Made by a program: the position numbers and the translations under genes. A stretch of DNA of 64,000 nt from Pseudomonas purpurea (GTDB lineage: Bacteria > Pseudomonadota > Gammaproteobacteria > Pseudomonadales > Pseudomonadaceae): contig NZ_CP150918.1 in assembly GCF_039908635.1 (NCBI RefSeq), positions 2,294,001 through 2,358,000 of the forward strand, in the 5' to 3' direction. This document shows, piece by piece, positions 1 through 8,923 of the stretch; positions within the stretch are counted from its first letter, which is position 1; each line of letters begins with the position of its first letter. A model generated the notes under the pieces. The model searched no databases. It saw only the letters and a list, made by a program, of their open reading frames with translations, and was not told the DNA's origin.

Positions 1-1
1 T

Positions 2-721
2 TACGGGGAGCAGTTGCGGGGGGCTCTGCTCGCCGAGCAGATCGACTGTCAGGCTGTGACGGCAGTCGAGGGCTCCAGTGGCGTGGCGCTGATTGTGGTC
101 GACGATAACAGTCAGAACGCAATCGTCATTGTCGCGGGGGCCAATGGCCTGTTGACGCCTGAGGTGCTGGCTTCGTTCGATGCGGTGTTGCAGGCGGCTG
201 ATGTGATCGTCTGCCAGCTCGAAGTGCCGATGCAAACGGTTGGTTATGCACTCAAGCGTGGCCGGGAGTTAGGCAAGACAGTCATTCTCAACCCGGCGCC
301 GGCCACCGGTCCCTTGCCGGCGGAGTGGTATTCGGCCATCGACTATTTGATCCCCAACGAAAGTGAAGTCTCTGCCTTGAGCGGCGTGCCAGTGGATTCG
401 CTGGAGAGCGCCGAGCGGGCGGCCAGTCAATTGATGGCTGTCGGTGCGGGCAAAGTCATCATCACCTTGGGGGCGCAAGGCTCGCTGTTTGCCCATGGGC
501 AAAGTTTCGAGCACTTCCCGGCGCCCAAGGTCAAGGCAGTCGACACCACGGCTGCCGGTGACACCTTCGTGGGCGGTTTTGCCGCAGCGCTGGCGGCGGG
601 TAAAAGCGAGGCCGATGCCATTCGTTTTGGTCAGGTAGCGGCCGCACTGTCGGTCACCCGCGCGGGTGCGCAACCTTCCATTCCTTTGTTGTCCGACGTA
701 CAGGCCTTTGCCGCATCATGA
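2..721 (+). CDS. rbsK: Ribokinase, 5' end outside window
   Basis: Cytosolic PfkB-family sugar kinase that phosphorylates ribose (or the ribose released by the nucleoside hydrolase downstream) to ribose-5-phosphate. The reading frame is open to the left edge, so the N-terminus and true start lie outside. About 239 residues remain of the roughly 305 usual for the family. The C-terminal PfkB signature [13 protein letters not shown], with the catalytic Asp of the GAGD-type motif (here AAGD), is present, as is the N-x-x-E motif (NESE). The stop overlaps the start of rbsD in an ATGA, which implies translational coupling. Confidence 0.93.
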   Translation, partial: YGEQLRGALLAEQIDCQAVTAVEGSSGVALIVVDDNSQNAIVIVAGANGLLTPEVLASFDAVLQAADVIVCQLEVPMQTVGYALKRGRELGKTVILNPAPATGPLPAEWYSAIDYLIPNESEVSALSGVPVDSLESAERAASQLMAVGAGKVIITLGAQGSLFAHGQSFEHFPAPKVKAVDTTAAGDTFVGGFAAALAAGKSEADAIRFGQVAAALSVTRAGAQPSIPLLSDVQAFAAS

Positions 722-1122
722 AAAAAACGCCCTTGCTCAACGTCGCGCTGTCGCGACTGATTGCCTCCCTGGGCCATGGCGACATGGTCGTCATTGGTGA
801 TGCTGGCCTGCCAGTCCCGCCAGGGGTTGAATTGATCGACCTGGCCTTGACCCACGGCATTCCGGATTTTGTCAGCACTGTGCAGGTCGTACTTAGCGAA
901 ATGCAGGTGGAAAGCCATGTGCTGGCGCAAGAGATCCTCGTCAAGCAGCCTTCCGCGCTACCACGGCTCGACGCGTTATCGGCGGCGGGCGAACTGGGTC
1001 GGCGTGAACTGCTCAGCCATGACGAATTTAAACTCCTCAGCCGGCAGGCGCGGGCGATTGTTCGTACGGGGGAATGTCAGCCGTACTGCAACATCGTGTT
1101 GGTCGCCGGGGTAACGTTCTAG
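718..1122 (+). CDS. rbsD: D-ribose pyranase
   Basis: RbsD interconverts the pyranose and furanose forms of ribose so that ribokinase can act. The 134-residue protein has the family length. It carries the N-terminal HGD segment ([16 protein letters not shown]) with the catalytic His, and ends in the usual [11 protein letters not shown] segment. It starts inside the rbsK stop (ATGA) and is 45 bp from the exported nucleoside hydrolase, so the three genes look like one ribose/nucleoside salvage operon. Confidence 0.93.
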   Translation: MKKTPLLNVALSRLIASLGHGDMVVIGDAGLPVPPGVELIDLALTHGIPDFVSTVQVVLSEMQVESHVLAQEILVKQPSALPRLDALSAAGELGRRELLSHDEFKLLSRQARAIVRTGECQPYCNIVLVAGVTF

Positions 1123-1167
1123 TTCGCAGTATCCCAATCCTGTTTTACCACGCACAAGGAGTGCGCT

Positions 1168-2196
1168 ATGCAACGCTATGCTCAGAGACTGCAATACCTC
1201 ATTCGGAGTCTGCTGCTTTTGTCCTTCCTCACGGCAACAACCGCTCATGCGGCAGAAAAAATTGATCTGATCATCGACACCGACCCAGGTGCCGACGATG
1301 TGGTGGCTTTGCTGTTTGCATTGGCCTCACCGGAAGAACTGAACATTCGCGCACTGACCACTGTGGCCGGCAACGTGCGTCTGGACAAGACTTCACGCAA
1401 CGCGCGATTGGCCCGCGAGTGGGCAGAGCGCGAAGAAGTACCGGTGTATGCCGGTGCGCCGAGACCCTTGATGCGTACGCCGATCTACGCTGAAAACATC
1501 CATGGCAAGGAAGGCCTGTCGGGTGTCACAGTGCACGAACCCAAGGCGGGGCTGGCCAAAGGCAATGCGGTCGATTACTTGATCCAGACGCTGCGTGCTG
1601 CCAAGCCTCACAGCATTACCATTGCCATGCTCGGCCCGCAGACCAACCTGGCACTGGCGTTGATCCAGGACCCGGAAATTACCCAGGGCATCAAGGAAGT
1701 GGTGATCATGGGTGGCGCGCATTTCAACGGGGGCAATATCACCCCGGTCGCTGAATTCAACCTGTTTGCCGATCCGCAAGCAGCGGAGGTGGTTCTCAAG
1801 AGTGGCGTGAAGCTGACCTACCTGCCATTGGACGTGACTCACAAGATCCTGACCAGTGACGCTCGCCTGAAACAGATCGCGGCGTTGAAGAACAATGCCA
1901 GCAAACTGGTGGGCGATATTCTTAATGAGTACGTCAAGGGCGACATGGAGCACTACGGTATTCCTGGTGGCCCGGTGCATGACGCGACAGTGATTGCTTA
2001 CCTGCTCAAGCCGCAGCTGTTCACCGGTCGTCAGGTCAATGTCGTGGTCGACAGCCGTGAAGGGCCGACCTTCGGCCAGACCGTCGTCGACTGGTACGAC
2101 GGCCTGAAACAACCGAAGAACGCATTCTGGGTCGAGAATGGTGATGCCCAGGGTTTCTTTGACTTGCTGACCGAGCGCCTGGCTCGCCTCAAGTAA
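1168..2196 (+). CDS. Exported inosine-uridine preferring nucleoside hydrolase
   Basis: IunH-family N-ribohydrolase that splits nucleosides into base and ribose. The N-terminus has charged residues followed by a hydrophobic stretch ending in THAAEK, a Sec signal peptide, so the enzyme is probably periplasmic. The calcium-binding DTDPGADD motif follows directly (about residues 36-43). The PVHDATVIAYLL segment supplies the second conserved metal/His region. Start chosen at ATG 1168 because AAGGAG lies just upstream. It is the last gene of the rbsK-rbsD operon: ribose released outside could feed RbsK after import. Length 342 aa is normal for the family plus signal. Confidence 0.92.
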   Translation: MQRYAQRLQYLIRSLLLLSFLTATTAHAAEKIDLIIDTDPGADDVVALLFALASPEELNIRALTTVAGNVRLDKTSRNARLAREWAEREEVPVYAGAPRPLMRTPIYAENIHGKEGLSGVTVHEPKAGLAKGNAVDYLIQTLRAAKPHSITIAMLGPQTNLALALIQDPEITQGIKEVVIMGGAHFNGGNITPVAEFNLFADPQAAEVVLKSGVKLTYLPLDVTHKILTSDARLKQIAALKNNASKLVGDILNEYVKGDMEHYGIPGGPVHDATVIAYLLKPQLFTGRQVNVVVDSREGPTFGQTVVDWYDGLKQPKNAFWVENGDAQGFFDLLTERLARLK

Positions 2197-2207
2197 GTGT
2201 TATCCCC

Positions 2208-2236
2208 ACCCGCAGGCGCTCGCCTGCGGGTTCTTA
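2208..2236 (+). terminator. Intrinsic terminator of the ribose/nucleoside operon
   Basis: Perfect 11-bp hairpin (2208-2218 with 2221-2231) with a 2-base gap, followed by a short T-rich run. It lies 11 bp after the hydrolase stop. Confidence 0.75.
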
Positions 2237-2446
2237 TTCCCTCTCTGTATGCAGTGCGCCCATGTGGTTGGCCGGGTACTTTTCAAATACCCGTTCGATA
2301 AAGACTTGGGCCGCTTGGGTTCCCAGTTCCTTGACCAACAGGTCTATACCGATAATGGCGAGCTCTTCCGGGCTGCCGGGGCTGTAAGAGCAGTGGCCTT
2401 GGGGCCAACTGGCTTTGATGTCGGCGTCGATAGTCACAGTGGTCAT
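2234..2446 (-). CDS. Conserved small hypothetical protein
   Basis: 70-residue acidic protein starting MTTVTIDADIK, with internal segments SPGSPEELAIIGIDLLV and FEKYPANHMGALHTERE. I do not recognise a function. The frame stays open upstream to 2557, and an alternative ATG at 2488 would add 14 residues. Neither start has a strong ribosome-binding site, and 2446 was chosen because the protein-like composition begins there. It converges with the hydrolase gene and shares its terminator region. Confidence 0.55.
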   Translation of the reverse strand: MTTVTIDADIKASWPQGHCSYSPGSPEELAIIGIDLLVKELGTQAAQVFIERVFEKYPANHMGALHTERE

Positions 2447-2599
2447 GAGCGTCTCGTGAAGTCGGGAGGGGCAGAGCGCCTCGTCCATATGTTTTGGAGT
2501 CTGCCGAGTAAAGCACCTTGCGGCGTTTTTGGCACTCCGACTTAGGCATGAACGCAAGGCTATGCGACACTTGGGCTTTGCTGATTTTCAAGGAAGCGT

Positions 2600-2908
2600 G
2601 TGGTGCAGATCGATTTGAACACCCCTGATGGCCTGACGCTTGAGTCGGTACGCCAGTTGCTGGCATCGGCCAGCGACGATGAGCACACCCAACTGCGGGT
2701 CACCAAGACCGGTTTCGCGTACATCTCATCGGGCGTTGTGGGTGGCTCGAACATCGAAGGGCTGTTGTTTCGTCTGGAAACCTGGGCCAAGGGCTCGGGT
2801 TACGTAGGGGCGGTGGCCGCCAGTGATGCGGTCTGGGTCATGCAGATTTTCAATGCATTGCAGCAGAACTGGCCGACCCCACCCTTTGATTACATAGACA
2901 TCTACTGA
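2600..2908 (+). CDS. Conserved hypothetical protein
   Basis: 102-residue soluble protein with a GTG start. AAGGA lies about 5 bases upstream at 2590-2594. It has no signal peptide or membrane segment. The Gly-rich middle (SSGVVGGSNIEGL) and aromatic C-terminus (PPFDYIDIY) look like a folded small domain. I do not recognise the family. It stands alone, divergent from the small gene at 2234-2446. Confidence 0.6.
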   Translation: MVQIDLNTPDGLTLESVRQLLASASDDEHTQLRVTKTGFAYISSGVVGGSNIEGLLFRLETWAKGSGYVGAVAASDAVWVMQIFNALQQNWPTPPFDYIDIY

Positions 2909-3070
2909 GTGTTGCTCATATTCAGTCACGATTGTGGGCTGAACGGCGTGTAGCGCTCAGGCAAACTGCTTCGTTCTCAGAGGGGAGGGCAAGGTGATGG
3001 CGCTGGCCATGAAACCAAACGCCCGATCCGTTGTCGCACGATCTCAGCTTAACTATTGAAAGGAGGCGTC

Positions 3071-3385
3071 ATGCCTTGGAAGCTCGCGTCATTGGGTACT
3101 TTGTTGGCCGCAGTCATGTTGACGGGTTGCAGCAGTACCACCGAGTCGGCAAAGGATACTGGGGTGACCGAGACCGGTCACAGTCGCTGTGAAGCAAAAG
3201 CCGCCGAATTCACCATTGGCAAGAAAGCTTCACCCGAGCTCCTGGAACAGGCGCGTACGCGCTCCGGTGCGCAGAGTGCGCGATTCCTCCAGCCAGACGA
3301 CATGGTGACGCTGGAGTACCGTTCTGACCGTCTCAATCTCAACACCGACACCCATCTGGTAGTTGTGCGCGTCAACTGCGGCTGA
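3071..3385 (+). CDS. Lipoprotein of the I78 peptidase-inhibitor family
   Basis: 104-residue putative outer-membrane lipoprotein. The signal peptide ends in the lipobox L-T-G-C with the acylated Cys at residue 20. The mature part carries the I78 core: a segment rich in Leu and Arg (SPELLEQARTRSGAQ) followed by the LEYRSDRLNLNTD motif and a C-terminal RVNCG. I78 proteins are small elastase/serine protease inhibitors, so periplasmic or envelope protease inhibition is the likely role (inferred). Start set at ATG 3071 because AAAGGAGG lies at 3058-3065; an in-frame TTG at 3056 would lie upstream of that site. Confidence 0.8.
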   Translation: MPWKLASLGTLLAAVMLTGCSSTTESAKDTGVTETGHSRCEAKAAEFTIGKKASPELLEQARTRSGAQSARFLQPDDMVTLEYRSDRLNLNTDTHLVVVRVNCG

Positions 3386-3412
3386 TCGCTTCAGGCTTTT
3401 TTGCCCGCGCAT

Positions 3413-3444
3413 AAAAAACCCCGTCACATGGACGGGGTTTTTTT
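3413..3444. terminator. Bidirectional intrinsic terminator
   Basis: AAAAAACCCCGTC at 3413-3425 pairs with GACGGGGTTTTTTT, giving a GC hairpin with A and T tracts on opposite sides. It lies between the converging lipoprotein and cold-shock genes and can serve both. Confidence 0.85.
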
Positions 3445-3458
3445 AGTGCGCCAGGAAA

Positions 3459-3671
3459 TTACTCTGGGCGAACTTGTGCAGCTTGCATACCCTTTTGGCC
3501 TTTCTCAGCCACGAAGGAAACGGTTTGGCCTTCTTTCAGGCTTTTGAAACCGTCGCTTTCGATAGCTTTGAAGTGTACGAACAGGTCGTCACCGCCACCT
3601 TGAGGAGTGATGAAGCCGAAGCCTTTTTCATCGTTGAACCATTTAACGGTGCCGGTTTGGCGATTAGACAT
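3459..3671 (-). CDS. CspA-family cold-shock protein (CapB-like)
   Basis: 70-residue single cold-shock domain that binds single-stranded RNA/DNA. RNP1 (KGFGFI) and RNP2 (LFVHF) are intact. The sequence is very close to Pseudomonas CapB/CspA proteins. Start set at the ATG at 3671: the frame stays open to 3791, but the upstream residues are not protein-like. The likely long 5' leader (3672-3800) is typical for csp mRNAs, where it acts in temperature control (known for the family; not demonstrated here). Confidence 0.92.
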   Translation of the reverse strand: MSNRQTGTVKWFNDEKGFGFITPQGGGDDLFVHFKAIESDGFKSLKEGQTVSFVAEKGQKGMQAAQVRPE

Positions 3672-3823
3672 GGTGTATCTCCAAGAAACATATATTTTCA
3701 GTAGTACTGTGCTGCTCAGGCCAACTGGGCACACCGGAGTATCATAGTCGAAATGTTCGGTTTGGGAGCCCCCCGGACGTGCTGTTTGCATCCGAGCCGT
3801 GTGTTGTTTGTCTCTTTGAATGG

Positions 3824-3852
3824 CTGAAAGCCCCGGTTTCAGGGGCTTTCAG
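3824..3852. repeat. 11-bp perfect inverted repeat upstream of the cold-shock gene
   Basis: CTGAAAGCCCC at 3824-3834 is mirrored perfectly at 3842-3852 around a 7-base loop. No T tract follows on either strand, so it is not an obvious terminator. It may be a binding site or leader structure. Confidence 0.5.
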
Positions 3853-3964
3853 GCAAATAAACGTCCTGTAAAAAAAGCTGTAAAAGCTGCGTAAATTGTC
3901 TGAAATAGTGATTTTCAGGCTGCTTTTTGCTCGCGAGGGCGCTATTTTTTAACCCTGTGACGGC

Positions 3965-4267
3965 TTATTTGGCAGTGGCTCTGCATGCTTGAATGGCGTC
4001 CAGTGCCTTGGTTCGCAGCTCCGCGCTCGGCTGTTTCGTCTTGCTCATCAGCTCGCCGATTTCGGCAGTCGTGAACTTCTCGTTCAGTTTGTCTGCACCG
4101 CATGCGCAATGCATCTCGGCGGACCTCTGGTCGATGCTTTGGCTGGCGGCAGCCACGCAATCCTTCATATAGCTTTCACGAGCTCCGGCAGGCCAGGCGG
4201 CGTGCGCGCTCAGAGGGAGCAGCGCTGCCAACGAGGAGGCAAGGGCGAAAAGGTGGATACGACGCAT
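3965..4267 (-). CDS. Small exported hypothetical protein
   Basis: 100-residue protein with a clear Sec signal peptide (hydrophobic stretch ending SAHA before residue 24). The mature part has four Cys, two in a CAC triplet, and is mostly helical. Cys spacing suggests disulfides in the periplasm, or heme/metal binding; CACG is not a CxxCH heme site. Function not recognised. Start ATG 4267 has GGAGTTC just upstream on its strand. Confidence 0.65.
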   Translation of the reverse strand: MRRIHLFALASSLAALLPLSAHAAWPAGARESYMKDCVAAASQSIDQRSAEMHCACGADKLNEKFTTAEIGELMSKTKQPSAELRTKALDAIQACRATAK

Positions 4268-4655
4268 GACGGGAACTCCTTGAACTTTATAGGGTTGTGG
4301 TAATTCTTAGCCTGTTTGAGGCAGGTCGTACATATCAAGTTCACTTTGAGGTGCATAAAGCTGCGAATTCGATACGGCCGAAACAAGGTCGCGGCGATGA
4401 CCGTTCATCTGTGCTAGGATCCAACGCTTGGGTATTTTTCAGGCTCCGGGCGATCCGTTCGTCAGTGGCAGTCAATACCTGAATAACCCTGATTTGATCT
4501 CCAGTCACTCTGGTTCGGTTTCCGGTTGGCCGCAAGGCTCCTGCCGCTGTAAGGCAGGCGTTCATCATTGAATGGCCTGAACTGAATCGCGTACTGGCTG
4601 CTCATCCCAACCCACGTGACCTTTGGTAGGGGTCACCACTAGGAGAGGAGGCGCC
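4268..4655. other. Gene-poor region upstream of thrS
   Basis: 388 bp with no convincing ORF. It holds a hairpin at 4541-4559 (CCTGCC pairing with GGCAGG) and a smaller one at 4615-4636 (GTGACC with GGTCAC) just before the AGGAGAGGAGG ribosome-binding site of thrS. It probably carries the thrS promoter and leader. No E. coli-like ThrS operator could be proven. Confidence 0.45.
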
Positions 4656-6579
4656 ATGCCCACCATTACTCTTCCCGACGGCAGTCAACGTTCCTTCGAT
4701 CATCCGGTTTCCGTAGCCGAGGTCGCCGCATCCATTGGTGCAGGCCTGGCCAAGGCCACTGTGGCCGGCAAGGTCAACGGCAAGCTGGTTGACGCCTGCG
4801 ATGTCATCGACAGCGACGCAACCCTGCAAATCATCACGCCCAAGGATCAAGAGGGGCTGGAGATCATTCGCCACTCTTGCGCCCACCTGATTGGCCATGC
4901 GGTCAAGCAGCTGTACCCAACGGCAAAAATGGTGATCGGTCCGGTCATCGATGAAGGCTTCTATTACGATATCGCCTACGAGCGTCCTTTTACTCCGGAC
5001 GATCTTGTGGCTATCGAGCAGCGGATGAACCTGCTGATCGAGAAAGATTACGATGTCATCAAGAAAGTCACTCCGCGTGCCGAAGTGATCGACGTGTTTA
5101 CCTCCCGCGGCGAAGACTACAAGTTGCGCCTGGTCGAGGACATGCCGAATGAACAGGCCATGGGTCTGTACTATCACGAAGAATACGTCGACATGTGCCG
5201 TGGCCCGCACGTGCCGAACACCCGCTTCCTGAAGTCCTTCAAGCTGACCAAGCTGTCCGGCGCCTACTGGCGTGGCGATGCTAAAAACGAGCAATTGCAA
5301 CGCGTTTACGGCACAGCCTGGGCCGACAAGAAGCAACTGGCAGCGTACATCCAGCGTATCGAAGAAGCTGAAAAGCGCGACCATCGCAAGATCGGCAAGC
5401 GCCTCGGTTTGTTCCATACCCAGGAAGAAGCGCCAGGCATGGTGTTCTGGCACCCGAATGGCTGGACGTTGTACCAGGTGCTCGAGCAGTACATGCGCAA
5501 GGTGCAGCGTGAAAACGGCTACCTGGAGATCAAGACGCCGCAAGTCGTAGACCGTAGCCTGTGGGAGAAATCCGGGCACTGGGCCAACTACGCCGACAAC
5601 ATGTTCACCACCGAGTCGGAAAGTCGCGACTACGCCATCAAGCCGATGAACTGCCCTTGCCACGTGCAGGTGTTCAATCAGGGCCTGAAAAGCTACCGCG
5701 AGTTGCCGATGCGTCTGGCCGAGTTCGGTGCCTGCCACCGTAACGAGCCGTCCGGTGCGTTGCACGGCATCATGCGCGTGCGTGCGTTCACTCAGGACGA
5801 CGCACACATCTTCTGTACCGAAGAGCAGATGCAGGGCCGAGTCCGCAGCATTCATCAAGCTGACAATGGACGTCTACGCCGACTTCGGCTTTAAAGACGT
5901 CGAAATGAAGCTGTCCACTCGTCCGGAAAAACGTGTGGGTTCCGATGAGCTGTGGGATCGCGCAGAATCCGCATTGGCCGCCGCCCTTGATAGCGCGGGC
6001 CTGCCGTACGATCTGCAGCCGGGCGAGGGTGCTTTCTATGGTCCGAAAATCGAGTTCTCGCTAAAAGATTGCCTTGGTCGTGTGTGGCAATGTGGTACCT
6101 TGCAGCTCGATTTTAACCTGCCAATCCGTCTGGGAGCCGAATACGTCTCCGAAGACAACAGTCGCAAGCACCCGGTTATGTTGCACCGGGCGATCCTGGG
6201 TTCCTTCGAGCGTTTCGTCGGGATTCTGATCGAGCACTACGAGGGCGCGTTCCCTGCGTGGCTGGCTCCGACTCAGGCAGTGATCATGAATATCACTGAT
6301 AAACAGGCAGATTTTGCCGCTGAAGTTGAAAAAACTCTCAATCAAAGCGGTTTTCGTGCCAAGTCCGACTTGAGAAATGAAAAGATCGGCTTTAAAATCC
6401 GCGAGCATACTTTGCTCAAGGTTCCCTATCTCTTGGTTATTGGAGATCGGGAAGTCGAGATGCAGACTGTCGCTGTGCGTACTCGTGAAGGTGCTGACCT
6501 GGGCTCGATGCCCGTCGCCCAGTTCGCTGAGTTTCTCGCGCAAGCGGTTTCCCGGCGTGGTCGCCCAGATTCGGAGTAA
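4656..6579 (+). CDS. thrS: Threonyl-tRNA synthetase with an apparent +1 frameshift
   Basis: Class II synthetase charging tRNA-Thr. Domain order seen: N-terminal TGS domain ([11 protein letters not shown]...), editing domain with the HxxxH-type HSCAHLIGH and CRGPHVPNT motifs, catalytic core with zinc-site Cys in [12 protein letters not shown], then the anticodon-binding domain. The frame breaks at 5834-5836, where GGCC has become GGGCC. Deleting one G restores a continuous 640-aa protein, the normal length (E. coli 642). The gene is essential, so the break is almost surely a sequencing error. Start ATG 4656 follows AGGAGAGGAGG. It heads the thrS-infC-rpmI-rplT-pheST-ihfA cluster. Confidence 0.93.
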
Positions 6580-6581
6580 TT

Positions 6582-7130
6582 ATTATTAAGCGTGAAATGA
6601 GACAAGATAAACGAGCTGCACCGAAAGCCCCGATCAACGAGAATATCTCGGCACGCGAGGTTCGGTTAATTGGGGCTGAAGGCGAGCAGCTTGGGATTGT
6701 GTCAATTGAAGACGCGCTTCTTAAGGCTGAAGAAGCCAAGCTCGATTTGGTGGAAATTTCCGCCGATGCAGTACCTCCTGTTTGCAAGCTGATGGACTAC
6801 GGCAAATCGATCTTCGAGAAGAAGAAGCAGATTGCTGCCGCGAAAAAGAACCAGAAGCAAATTCAGGTTAAAGAAATCAAGTTTCGTCCAGGGACGGAGG
6901 AAGGGGATTACCAGGTAAAACTGCGCAACCTGGTACGTTTCCTGAGTGATGGGGACAGGGCCAAGGTATCCTTGCGATTCCGCGGCCGTGAGATGGCCCA
7001 CCAGGAGCTGGGGATGGAACTCCTCAAGCGGGTTGAAGGTGACCTGCTCGAGTACGGTTCGGTCGAACAGCATCCTAAGATGGAAGGACGCCAGCTGATC
7101 ATGGTCATCGCCCCGAAAAAGAAGAAGTAA
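6582..7130 (+). CDS. infC: Translation initiation factor IF-3, AUU start
   Basis: IF-3 binds the 30S subunit and proofreads start codons. The N-terminal domain ([15 protein letters not shown]) and the C-terminal domain ([27 protein letters not shown]) are complete, ending in PKKKK. In front of ATG 6597 the frame contains three ATT codons (6579, 6582, 6585) preceded by GGAG at 6573-6576. Because infC classically starts at AUU, through which IF-3 represses its own synthesis, I place the start at ATT 6582; 6585 is equally possible, and a start at ATG 6597 would give 177 aa. It is directly behind thrS. Confidence 0.93.
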   Translation: MIKREMRQDKRAAPKAPINENISAREVRLIGAEGEQLGIVSIEDALLKAEEAKLDLVEISADAVPPVCKLMDYGKSIFEKKKQIAAAKKNQKQIQVKEIKFRPGTEEGDYQVKLRNLVRFLSDGDRAKVSLRFRGREMAHQELGMELLKRVEGDLLEYGSVEQHPKMEGRQLIMVIAPKKKK

Positions 7131-7190
7131 TCAACAGGGCACGGCAGGCCTTCTGATTATGTTTATCAACTGAATGCGGAGTATCCGAAC

Positions 7191-7385
7191 ATGCCAAAAA
7201 TGAAAACGAAAAGTGGTGCTGCTAAGCGGTTTCTGAAAACTGCTAACGGTATCAAGCACAAGCACGCTTTCAAGAGCCACATCCTGACTAAAATGTCGAC
7301 CAAGCGTAAGCGTCAACTGCGCGGTAGCAGCTTGCTGCATCCGTCTGACGTGGCAAAAGTCGAGCGCATGCTGCGCCTTCGTTAA
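7191..7385 (+). CDS. rpmI: 50S ribosomal protein L35
   Basis: 64-residue basic protein beginning [14 protein letters not shown], the L35 signature, with the conserved KHAFKSHIL and TKRKRQLRG segments. It sits 60 bp after infC and 28 bp before rplT in the usual infC-rpmI-rplT order. In other gammaproteobacteria L20 represses rpmI-rplT translation by binding the mRNA; the same may apply here. Confidence 0.97.
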   Translation: MPKMKTKSGAAKRFLKTANGIKHKHAFKSHILTKMSTKRKRQLRGSSLLHPSDVAKVERMLRLR

Positions 7386-7413
7386 TTTTAGTCAAGAATA
7401 GAGGAAGTAACTC

Positions 7414-7770
7414 ATGGCTCGTGTAAAGCGTGGCGTCATTGCCCGTAAACGTCACAAAAAAATTCTGAAACTTGCTAAAGGCTACTACGGCGCTCGCTCG
7501 CGCGTATTCCGTGTTGCCAAGCAAGCGGTAATCAAGGCAGGCCAATACGCCTACCGTGACCGTCGTCAGAAAAAACGTCAGTTCCGCGCTCTGTGGATCG
7601 CTCGTATCAACGCTGGTGCTCGTATCAACGGTCTGTCCTACAGCCGTTTCATCGCCGGCCTGAAAAAAGCGTCCATCGAGATCGACCGTAAGGTTCTGGC
7701 TGATCTGGCAGTGAACGAAAAAGCGGCGTTTGCTGCGATTGTCGAGAAAGCTAAAGCCACCTTGGCTTAA
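7414..7770 (+). CDS. rplT: 50S ribosomal protein L20
   Basis: 118-residue L20, which binds 23S rRNA early in 50S assembly. It starts [19 protein letters not shown] and has the conserved [18 protein letters not shown] block. GAGGAAG lies upstream of ATG 7414. An intrinsic terminator/attenuator follows before pheS. Confidence 0.97.
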   Translation: MARVKRGVIARKRHKKILKLAKGYYGARSRVFRVAKQAVIKAGQYAYRDRRQKKRQFRALWIARINAGARINGLSYSRFIAGLKKASIEIDRKVLADLAVNEKAAFAAIVEKAKATLA

Positions 7771-7826
7771 GTACCCCCGACAGTCACCCGGGTTCACCTC
7801 TGTGGGCCCAGGTGTTAAACGTCATA

Positions 7827-8897
<1,071 letters not shown>

Positions 8898-8923
8898 TCG
8901 TAACGAACTTTTAGGAGAGCAGG

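Noticed and set aside
5728..6579. Separate gene starting inside thrS
   Set aside because: Its sequence is the C-terminal half of ThrS; the first ~35 codons are out-of-frame thrS.
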